Assembly (NCBI GenBank): GCA_958403205.1 | Contig: CATXWM010000042.1 | Span: forward strand, 1-15,215 | Length of the DNA: 15,215 bases | Direction: 5' to 3' | Source of the DNA: an uncultured Collinsella sp. | GTDB lineage: Bacteria > Actinomycetota > Coriobacteriia > Coriobacteriales > Coriobacteriaceae | Part shown: in pieces, positions 6,850 to 13,165 of the stretch | How the letters are laid out: every line of letters begins with the position of its first letter | How positions within the stretch are numbered: position 1 is the stretch's first letter | Program-made: the position numbers and the translations under genes | The notes under the pieces: generated by a model | Seen by the model: the letters and a program-made list of their open reading frames with translations, nothing else | The model's database searches: none | What the model was told of the DNA's origin: nothing

Positions 6850-6882
6850 CCATGACCCCGTTACACCAACAAAGACTGTCCC

Positions 6883-6898
6883 AAACGACTAGTCGTTT
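6883..6898. repeat. 16-bp perfect palindrome downstream of hisE
   Basis: AAACGACTAGTCGTTT is a perfect 16-bp palindrome with no spacer. It lies between the oriented hairpin and the hisE stop codon. Next to it, GAACGTCCCCA (6901-6911) recurs at the left edge of the window (45-55), and AATGACTAGT repeats part of the palindrome. This looks like a patchwork of short dispersed repeats. Confidence 0.7.
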
Positions 6899-6915
6899 AA
6901 GAACGTCCCCAATGA

Positions 6916-7233
6916 CTAGTGGCGGCGGGCGTTGAGTTCGCCGGCCAGTTCGTCGAGGGTGATGCCGTAGCGCTCGAGCGTCACGAGCAGGTGGTAGACC
7001 AGGTCGCCGGCCTCGTAGCGAATGTGGTCGTGATCGTTATCCTTGCAGGCCATGATGACCTCGCTCGCCTCCTCGGCAAGCTTCTTGAGCAGCTCATCCT
7101 CGACGTCGGTCAGCAGACGCGCGGTATAGCTCTCCTGCGGCGATGCATCACGACGACCGTGAATCACCTCGGCCAGACCTGTCAGCGTCTCACCGATATT
7201 TCCATCCTGAACGTTTGCGGTGCGCACACCCAT
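6916..7233 (-). CDS. hisE: Phosphoribosyl-ATP pyrophosphatase
   Basis: HisE removes pyrophosphate from PR-ATP to give PR-AMP, the second step of histidine synthesis. The 105-residue all-alpha protein belongs to the MazG-like superfamily. The Mg-binding pattern is E54/E55/E58 (KLAEEASEVIMA) followed by E74 and D77 (RYEAGDLVYHLLV). It is the last gene of the his operon and is separate from hisI, unlike the HisIE fusion of enterobacteria. AAAGGAT lies 7 nt before the ATG, and 45 bp separate it from hisI. That makes it one of the few his junctions here not translationally coupled. No U-rich intrinsic terminator follows; only the palindrome and hairpin at 6781-6898 do. Confidence 0.96.
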   Translation of the reverse strand: MGVRTANVQDGNIGETLTGLAEVIHGRRDASPQESYTARLLTDVEDELLKKLAEEASEVIMACKDNDHDHIRYEAGDLVYHLLVTLERYGITLDELAGELNARRH

Positions 7234-7278
7234 GGTTCAATCCTTTCTGGTGGCCGAGCGTCTAATCGAGCGCCCGCC

Positions 7279-7608
7279 CTACGCGAGTTTCTTAAAGAAG
7301 CAGGTACGGTTGCCGGTATGGCAGGCCGGGCCCGGCGAGTCGACCTTGACCAGCAGCGTATCGCTATCGCAGTCGGCCCAAAGCTCCTTGACCGCCTGCA
7401 TGTTGCCGCTCGTCGCGCCCTTGTTCCAGAGCTCCTGGCGGCTGCGGCTCCAAAACCACGTGGTGCCGGTCTTGAGCGTCAGCCCCACCGACTCCTCGTT
7501 CATCCAGGCAACCATAAGCACCTCGCCGGTGTCATACTGCTGAACCACACAAGGAATCAACCCACGGGCGTCGTATTTAAGCTCGGACGCAGTTGTCACT
7601 TGCTCCAT
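7279..7608 (-). CDS. hisI: Phosphoribosyl-AMP cyclohydrolase
   Basis: HisI hydrolyses the adenine ring of PR-AMP to give ProFAR, the third step of the pathway. The 109 residues are the mono-functional length. The Mg site is the Asp cluster in WADCDSD (D79, D81, D83), and the zinc cysteines are C80, C96 and C103 (SPGPACHTGNRTCFF). SRSRQELWNKGATSGN (54-69) is the family signature. The start codon abuts the hisF stop. The Shine-Dalgarno is poor (GGAT followed by TTTTTAA), so translation probably depends on ribosomes finishing hisF. Confidence 0.97.
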   Translation of the reverse strand: MEQVTTASELKYDARGLIPCVVQQYDTGEVLMVAWMNEESVGLTLKTGTTWFWSRSRQELWNKGATSGNMQAVKELWADCDSDTLLVKVDSPGPACHTGNRTCFFKKLA

Positions 7609-8391
7609 TTAAAAATCCAATCTCACGGGGATGCCTTGACTGGCCATATACTCCTTCACCTGGCGAATGCTGAACGTCCCAAAGTGAAAGACGCTCGCCG
7701 CCAGCACGGCATCGGCCTCGCCCTCGATCACGCCCTCGGCAAAATGTTCGAGCGTGCCCACGCCGCCGCTCGCAATCACCGGAATCGGCACCGCGCGCGC
7801 CACGGCGCGGGTGAGCGCCAGGTCAAAGCCAGCCTTGGTGCCGTCGCGGTCCATGCTGGTCAGCAGGATCTCGCCGGCGCCGCGGCGAGCCGCCTCCTCG
7901 GCCCACGCCACCGCGTCGATGCCCGTGGCGTTGCGGCCGCCCGCCGTGAAGACCTCCCACTTGTCGGCACCAGATGCGCCGGGCAAACCGACGCGCTTGG
8001 CATCGATCGCCACGACCACGGCCTGGCTACCAAACGCCGCGGCAGCCTGGCTAATCAGCGACGGGTCGCGCACGGCGGCAGAGTTAAGCGACACCTTGTC
8101 AGCACCGGCGGCAACCATGGTGCGCATGCCCGCCAGGTCGCGAAAGCCGCCGCCCACGGTATAGGGAATGGCGAGCTCCTCGGCCGCATGCGCCGCCATC
8201 TCGATAGTCGTCGCACGGTTATCGCTCGTGGCGGTAATGTCCAGAAAGACGACCTCGTCCGCACCCTCGCGGTCGTAGGCGCGCGCCAGCTCCACCGGAT
8301 CGCCCGCATCGCGCAAGCTCACAAAGTTGACGCCCTTGACCACACGGCCGTCCTTGACGTCCAGGCAGGGAATCACACGTTTGGTAAGCAT
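7609..8391 (-). CDS. hisF: Imidazole glycerol phosphate synthase, cyclase subunit
   Basis: HisF is the TIM-barrel synthase half of IGP synthase. It uses ammonia delivered by HisH to turn PRFAR into imidazole glycerol phosphate and AICAR. The 260 residues fit the family. Catalytic D11 (RVIPCLDVKDGRVVKG) and D130 (VVVAIDAKR) are present, as are the phosphate loops TVGGGFR (78-84) and IASGGVG near the C-terminus. The start lies 3 bp after hisA, with a GGGGAGGAG ribosome site embedded in the last codons of hisA. Confidence 0.98.
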   Translation of the reverse strand: MLTKRVIPCLDVKDGRVVKGVNFVSLRDAGDPVELARAYDREGADEVVFLDITATSDNRATTIEMAAHAAEELAIPYTVGGGFRDLAGMRTMVAAGADKVSLNSAAVRDPSLISQAAAAFGSQAVVVAIDAKRVGLPGASGADKWEVFTAGGRNATGIDAVAWAEEAARRGAGEILLTSMDRDGTKAGFDLALTRAVARAVPIPVIASGGVGTLEHFAEGVIEGEADAVLAASVFHFGTFSIRQVKEYMASQGIPVRLDF

Positions 8392-8394
8392 GGG

Positions 8395-9138
8395 CTACTC
8401 CTCCCCTCGGGCGGCGGTCAGCGCCTGTACCAGCGTAAAGTTGCCCTCGTAGAGCGCGCGACCGGTAATGGCACCTTCAATCGCGCCCTCACCCACTGCG
8501 GCCAGCGCGCGGATGTCGTCGAGCGTCGAGATGCCACCCGATGCCACGACGGGAAAGCCCGCGACCTCGGCCACATGGCGATACGCCGCCACATCGATGC
8601 CCGTCTGCATGCCATCGCGCGCAATGTCGGTATACACCAGATGCTTAAAACCCAGCTCGGAAAGCTGCGCCACGGCGTCGTCGAGCGCCACGCCCGCGCC
8701 GTCACGCCAGCCATTCACCTTGACCTGGCCGTCGCGTGCGGCAATATCTGCCACCAACAGCTCGCCAAAGCCTTGGGCCGCCACCTCGGCAAAACCCGGC
8801 TCGGTCACGAGCACCGTGCCTAGCGCGATGCGGCGCGCACCGTAGCCGGCCAACTCGTCGATGCGCGCGAGCGAGCGGACGCCGCCGCCCACGTCCACGG
8901 ACAGACCGTTGACGCCGCAGATGGCCTTAATCGCCGCCGAGTTGGCAGCGCATGTGTCCTCGTCCTCGCCAAAGGCAGCGGACAGGTCGACGACGTGCAC
9001 CCAGCTTGCGCCCTGCTCGGCAAACGAGCGAGCAACGGCCACGGGGTCGTCGGAATATACCTTGCAGCGACTCCGGTCGCCGCGCTCCAGGCGCACGACC
9101 TTGCCGCCGATCAGATCGATTGCGGGAAACAGGATCAT
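8395..9138 (-). CDS. hisA: ProFAR isomerase (HisA)
   Basis: HisA carries out the Amadori rearrangement of ProFAR to PRFAR. The 247-residue TIM barrel shows the half-barrel duplication of the family, with D8 (FPAIDLIGGKVVRL) and D131 (LLVADIAARDG) as the catalytic pair. DVGGGVR (82-88) and ASGGIS (199-204) bind the two phosphates. Some actinobacteria use a dual-function PriA (HisA + TrpF). The VNGWRDGAGVAL loop here looks like ordinary HisA, but sequence alone does not settle that. ATG overlaps the hisH stop as ATGA, indicating translational coupling. Confidence 0.96.
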   Translation of the reverse strand: MILFPAIDLIGGKVVRLERGDRSRCKVYSDDPVAVARSFAEQGASWVHVVDLSAAFGEDEDTCAANSAAIKAICGVNGLSVDVGGGVRSLARIDELAGYGARRIALGTVLVTEPGFAEVAAQGFGELLVADIAARDGQVKVNGWRDGAGVALDDAVAQLSELGFKHLVYTDIARDGMQTGIDVAAYRHVAEVAGFPVVASGGISTLDDIRALAAVGEGAIEGAITGRALYEGNFTLVQALTAARGEE

Positions 9139-9836
9139 CGGCCGGCCTCCTCGACGATGTTGACGAAGTTCTTAAGGATGCGCTGACCCAGCGCGGAGGA
9201 TTTCTCGGGATGGAACTGGCAACCCCACACGTTGCCATGGCGCACGATGCACGGGAAGCTCCGCGTATAGTGCGTGCGCGCCAGCACATCGGCGGCATCG
9301 GCATCGTCGGCCACCGCGTAGCCGTGGGTGAAGTACATGTTGGCACCCTCGGCAAAACCAGTAAGCAGCGGATCGGCCGCACCGGCGGGCGTCATGTGCA
9401 CCTGGTCCCAGCCCACGTGCGGCACCTTCAGGCGGCTCGACTCCAGGCGCGTGCACGAACCGCGCATAATACCCAGGCCATCGACCCAGAGGGCACCGGC
9501 CCGCTCGGAGGCGTTGCCGTCGGCGACCGCGCTCTCGCTCGCAGGAACGCCCTCGTTGCCGCGCTCAAAAAACAACTGAAGGCCCAGGCAGATGCCGAGC
9601 AACGGAGTTCCGGCGGCAACGGCGTCGAGCACGGCCGCCGCCTCGCCGCTTTGGCGCATAAAGGCAATCGCGTCATAAAACGCGCCCACGCCCGGGATGA
9701 CCAGGCCGTCGGCGTTGCGGATCTGCTCCGGATCGTCCGACGTGCAGGCGGCGGCACCGGCGCGCGCAAGCCCGCGCGCAACGCTCGACAAGTTGCCCTT
9801 GTGGTAGTCGACCACCACGATCTTCGGTTCGCCCAC
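9135..9836 (-). CDS. hisH: Imidazole glycerol phosphate synthase, glutaminase subunit
   Basis: HisH is the class I glutamine amidotransferase that feeds ammonia to HisF. The triad is C83 (GICLGLQ), H209 and E211 (CQFHPEKSS). The HisF-interface segment PHVGWDQ (139-145) is present. The start codon is GTG, supported by GGGAGGGG a few bases upstream. The 233 residues exceed the usual 200-215; the excess sits mainly at about 92-116, an Ala/Ser/Glu-rich insert between the nucleophile elbow and GLGIMRG. The N-terminal motif reads DYHKGNLSSV where most HisH have DYGxGNLxSV. An 81-bp gap with a hairpin separates it from hisB. Confidence 0.96.
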   Translation of the reverse strand: MGEPKIVVVDYHKGNLSSVARGLARAGAAACTSDDPEQIRNADGLVIPGVGAFYDAIAFMRQSGEAAAVLDAVAAGTPLLGICLGLQLFFERGNEGVPASESAVADGNASERAGALWVDGLGIMRGSCTRLESSRLKVPHVGWDQVHMTPAGAADPLLTGFAEGANMYFTHGYAVADDADAADVLARTHYTRSFPCIVRHGNVWGCQFHPEKSSALGQRILKNFVNIVEEAGR

Positions 9837-9862
9837 GCGACCCCTCCCTTATCTCATCGTCC

Positions 9863-9903
9863 AAAACCACCACAAAGGGGACAGGCACCTTCGTAGTGGT
9901 TTT
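9863..9903 (-). repeat. Hairpin element inside the his operon (hisB-hisH gap)
   Basis: On the minus (coding) strand the 16-bp arms form AAAACCACTACGAAGG / CCTTTGTGGTGGTTTT around a 9-nt loop containing CCTGTCC. Fourteen Watson-Crick pairs and two G-U pairs make it unbroken in the his mRNA, whereas the plus strand would have two C-A mismatches. The phrase GGGGACAGGCACCTT looks, from memory, like a repeat frequent between genes in Collinsella. It could slow or partly stop transcription, protect the mRNA from decay, or be a passive inserted repeat. Confidence 0.75.
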
Positions 9904-9917
9904 TGCCTTTGTTGCGG

Positions 9918-10505
9918 TTACAGTGAACCCTTGGTGCTGGGGATGCCTTGCACGCGGGGATCGAGCTCGCAGGCGCGGCGCATCGTGCGGCCCACGGCCT
10001 TAAAGGCGGCCTCGATAATGTGATGCGAGTTGCCGCCTGCCAGCTCGCGCACGTGCAACGTGAGTTTGGCATCGCGCGCAAAGGCATAGAAGAACTCGAC
10101 GGCCAGCTCGGTATCGAAGCTGCCCACGCGCTCAGTCGGCACGGGCAGCTCGCAGTAGGCCTGCCCGCGGCCCGAAATATCAACAGCAGCCATCACAAGC
10201 GTCTCGTCCATGGCGATCGCCGCGTCGGCAAAGCGCGTAATGCCCGCCTTGTCGCCCAGCGCCTGGCAAAACGCCTCGCCCAGCACAATGCCCGTGTCCT
10301 CGACGGTATGATGCGCATCGACTTCGACGTCGCCCACCGCGTGCACCGTCAAATCGAACAGGCCATGGCGGCCAAAAGCGTTGAGCATGTGGTCGAAAAA
10401 CGGTACGCCGGTCGAGATATCACACACGCCGCATCCGTCCAGGTCGAGCTTTACGACAATGTCGGTCTCCCCCGTCTTGCGGGTCACCTCGGCATAGCGG
10501 TCCAT
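9918..10505 (-). CDS. hisB: Imidazoleglycerol-phosphate dehydratase
   Basis: This is the mono-functional IGP dehydratase, which forms imidazole acetol phosphate. The 195 residues fit the stand-alone enzyme, so there is no N-terminal HAD phosphatase domain as in E. coli HisB. The two Mn-binding signature motifs are DAHHTVEDTG (H65, H66, E69) and SHHIIEAAFKA (H161, H162, E165). The histidine of FFDHMLNAFGRHG (H39, H47) completes the site. The start codon abuts the hisC stop, with AAGGAGGAG upstream. Confidence 0.98.
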   Translation of the reverse strand: MDRYAEVTRKTGETDIVVKLDLDGCGVCDISTGVPFFDHMLNAFGRHGLFDLTVHAVGDVEVDAHHTVEDTGIVLGEAFCQALGDKAGITRFADAAIAMDETLVMAAVDISGRGQAYCELPVPTERVGSFDTELAVEFFYAFARDAKLTLHVRELAGGNSHHIIEAAFKAVGRTMRRACELDPRVQGIPSTKGSL

Positions 10506-11621
10506 CTACATCTCCTCCTTCACCAGCGCGGCAAACGCGGCCAGCACCTCGTCGTTTTCCTGCGGGGTGCCTACGGTAATGCGCAGACAGTCCGCGAGCC
10601 CCGGCGCGTAACTAAAGTCGCGCACTAAAATTGAATACTCGTCGCGCAGGCGCTCGCGCACGCGCGTGGCATGCGGCGTGCGCACGAGCACAAAGTTCGC
10701 CGCGCTCGGCCACGCCTCCACGGGCAAGCCCTCGGCAGCCATTGCGCGTAGGGCGCACAGCTCGCGCTCGCGCTCGGATGCAACCTGTGCCACCACGGGC
10801 GCGTACGCATCGCGGGCACGCACGCAGGCAAGCGCGGCGGCCTGGCTCAGCACGTTAACCGAGTAGATTTGGCGAATCGCCGCAAACACATCGATGACCT
10901 CGGGCACCGCGATCACATAGCCCAGACGCGTGCCGGCGGCGCCAAACGCCTTGGACAGCGTATGCAGAATCGCCAGGTTGGGATGCTCGGCGATAAGCCC
11001 CTGCGCCGTGGTGGCCGCGCCAAACGAATCGTCGGCAAACTCCACGTAGGCCTCGTCGGCCATCACCATGCCGGGGCAGGCATCGCACAGAGCCGCAACA
11101 AAGTCGAGCGGCGCCACGTCACCCGTGGGATTGTTGGGCGAGGTCACGATCGCCAGATTGCACTCGGGAGCCGCCGCAAGCACCGCCGCCTGGTCGAGCT
11201 CAAAGGTCGCCGGGTCGCGCCACACGTCGCGCACCTCGGTCTGGCACAGCGACGCAAAGAACGCATACTCGCTAAAGCACGGCGGGCAGTTGAGCAGGGT
11301 CCGCCCCGCGCCGCCAAACGCCAGCAAGTAGTTATAGAGCAGCTCGTCACCGCCGTTGCCCACGCAGATATTCTCGCGCGTCACGCCATGCCAAGCAGCA
11401 AGCTCATCGCGCAGGTCGTTGGACATGGGGTCGGGATAACGGTTGAGCGGCGTGGCAGCCAGGGCTGCATCAATCGCCTCGCGCACGCCGGCCGGCACGG
11501 GATAGGTGTTCTCGTTGGCCGAAAGGTTGATGCGCGTGGGCGTAAAGTTGGGATCATAGGGCTCAATGCCGGCCAGGTAGGGCTGGACGAGCTCCTTCAT
11601 GCGCGGCGTGAGTTCGGCCAT
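10506..11621 (-). CDS. hisC: Histidinol-phosphate aminotransferase
   Basis: HisC is a class I/II PLP aminotransferase that transfers an amino group from glutamate to imidazole acetol phosphate. The 371 residues show the family marks in order: LSANENTYPVP (33-43), NRYPDP (60-65), GNGGDELL (88-95), SPNNPTG (161-167), DEAYVEF (189-195), the PLP lysine K224 (TLSKAFGAAGTRLGY) and R347 (CLRITVGT). I chose the ATG at 11621: AGGAGG lies just upstream in the last codons of hisD, and the gap is 1 bp. An upstream in-frame ATG at 11708 would only add residues overlapping hisD. Confidence 0.98.
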   Translation of the reverse strand: MAELTPRMKELVQPYLAGIEPYDPNFTPTRINLSANENTYPVPAGVREAIDAALAATPLNRYPDPMSNDLRDELAAWHGVTRENICVGNGGDELLYNYLLAFGGAGRTLLNCPPCFSEYAFFASLCQTEVRDVWRDPATFELDQAAVLAAAPECNLAIVTSPNNPTGDVAPLDFVAALCDACPGMVMADEAYVEFADDSFGAATTAQGLIAEHPNLAILHTLSKAFGAAGTRLGYVIAVPEVIDVFAAIRQIYSVNVLSQAAALACVRARDAYAPVVAQVASERERELCALRAMAAEGLPVEAWPSAANFVLVRTPHATRVRERLRDEYSILVRDFSYAPGLADCLRITVGTPQENDEVLAAFAALVKEEM

Positions 11622-11622
11622 G

Positions 11623-13059
11623 TTAGGCCTCCTCGCCGGTCGCGCCAACGCCATCCGCGCCCGCAGCCGCCAGGTCAACGCCCTCGGCAACCGTCGCCAC
11701 GGCGTCACCCGGCCAAGCGACCTTGGTCAGGTCGGCCGCGGCCAGAGACTCGGCACTCACGGCATCCTCGCCCTGTTCCAGCACACGGCGACGCAGAGCA
11801 GCGGATAGCGCGTGCGCCCACAGGCCCTCGGCCTCGGCCAGACGCTGTGTGGCGGGAGCGTCGGAGAGCAGGCCCTCGGGTGTATAGCAAATGATGCTCG
11901 AGCGCTTAACGAACTCTTCGACCGAAAGCGGGTTGGAGAACATGGCCGTGCCGCCAGTCGGCAGCGTGTGGTTGGGACCGGCAACGTAATCGCCGAGCGG
12001 CTCGGAGCTCCAAGCGCCCACAAAGATGGCGCCGGCGTTGCGAATGCCGCCGAGCAGGCCCATCGCGTCCTTGCAGTGCAGCTCAAGGTGCTCGGGCGCC
12101 ACGGTGTTCACGGCCTCGACGGCGGCAGCCATGTCGGCGGCCACCACGATGGTGCCTTCGTTATCGAGCGAGGCACGCGTGATCTCGGCACGCGGCGACT
12201 GCGCCACCAGGATGTCGATACCCGCCTCGACCTCGCGCGCAAACTGCTCGTCGCAGGTCACCAGATAGCAGGCTGCCAGCGGATCGTGCTCGGCCTGGGC
12301 CATCAGGTCTGCCGCGACTACCATGGGCTTGGCCGTAGCATCGGCCAGCACGCAGACCTCGGACGGGCCGGCGACCATGTCGATGCCCACGTCGCCCGAG
12401 ACAATCTGTTTGGCAGCGGCAACAAAAGCGTTGCCCGGGCCGGTGATTTTGTCGACGCGCGGAATGGTCTCGGTGCCGTACGCCAGCGCGGCCACGGCCT
12501 GAGCGCCACCCACCATATAGATCTCGTCCACGCCGCCGAGCTTTGCCGCGGCGAGCGTATACGGGCTGATCAGGCCATCTTTCTGCGGCGGGGTCACCAT
12601 GACCACGCGCTTGACGCCGGCAACCTTGGCGGGAATGGCATTCATGAGCACCGTGGAGGGATACTGCGCGCGACCGCCCGGCACGTAGATGCCGGCCGCC
12701 GCGAGCGGGGTCACCTTAACGCCGAGCATCGTGCCGTCCGGGCGCGTGGTAAACCAGCTCTGCTCGACCTCGCGCTGGTGGAATTCGCGAATCTGGCGCG
12801 CGGCCTTCTCGAGCGCGGCAACAAAGGCCGGATCAAGACCTTCGAGCGCGGCATCGATCTGCTCTTGCGGCAGGCGGAAGCTCTGCAGCTCGACACCGTC
12901 AAAACGCTGACAGTAATCGCGCACCGCGGCATCGCCGTTGGCACGCACGTTGGCCACGATATCGCGGACGGCGTCGACGATGTTTTGCGGCAGCACGCCC
13001 TTGCGGTTGAGCTGGTTGGTAACGAGGCGCTCATCGGGAGCAAGCTTGATGGTCTTCAT
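11623..13059 (-). CDS. hisD: Histidinol dehydrogenase
   Basis: HisD is the zinc-dependent NAD enzyme that oxidises L-histidinol in two steps to L-histidine. Family landmarks are VPGGRAQYPS (126-135), ITGPGNAFVAAAK (205-217), the zinc ligands Q255, H258, D357 and H416, and the catalytic pair E323/H324 (APEHLE). The core ends near residue 427. A further ~50-residue Ala/Val/Gly/Glu-rich tail makes 478 residues against the usual ~430. I chose the ATG at 13059 (GGGGAT upstream), where HisD-like sequence begins. An in-frame upstream ATG at 13194 would overlap the hisZG end. The tail encodes the hisC ribosome site (codons for GEEA). Confidence 0.97.
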   Translation of the reverse strand: MKTIKLAPDERLVTNQLNRKGVLPQNIVDAVRDIVANVRANGDAAVRDYCQRFDGVELQSFRLPQEQIDAALEGLDPAFVAALEKAARQIREFHQREVEQSWFTTRPDGTMLGVKVTPLAAAGIYVPGGRAQYPSTVLMNAIPAKVAGVKRVVMVTPPQKDGLISPYTLAAAKLGGVDEIYMVGGAQAVAALAYGTETIPRVDKITGPGNAFVAAAKQIVSGDVGIDMVAGPSEVCVLADATAKPMVVAADLMAQAEHDPLAACYLVTCDEQFAREVEAGIDILVAQSPRAEITRASLDNEGTIVVAADMAAAVEAVNTVAPEHLELHCKDAMGLLGGIRNAGAIFVGAWSSEPLGDYVAGPNHTLPTGGTAMFSNPLSVEEFVKRSSIICYTPEGLLSDAPATQRLAEAEGLWAHALSAALRRRVLEQGEDAVSAESLAAADLTKVAWPGDAVATVAEGVDLAAAGADGVGATGEEA

Positions 13060-13092
13060 ATCGGTATCCCCTATCGGTCGAGGTTGCGTTTG

Positions 13093-13128
13093 AAAAAACG
13101 AGAGGCCGGGCGGCGGCGCCAATCGGCC
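13093..13128 (-). terminator. Weak terminator-like stem between hisZG and hisD
   Basis: On the minus strand GGCCG (13128-13124) can pair with CGGCC (13108-13104) around a GC-rich 15-nt loop that can pair further. TCTCG and then TTTTTT follow. The stem is short and the spacer to the T-run is long, so it may only reduce read-through into hisD. It is the only T-run I saw inside the operon. Confidence 0.3.
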
Positions 13129-13165
13129 CGCAGCCCAGACGTTGGGACGCCCGTGCGTGCTCGCA

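Noticed and set aside
6919..8823. A 634-codon open frame on the plus strand opposite hisE, hisI, hisF and hisA
   Set aside because: It is antisense to four intact, family-typical genes. Its translation is Arg/His/Ala-rich with no domain signature, which is usual for long antisense frames in GC-rich DNA.
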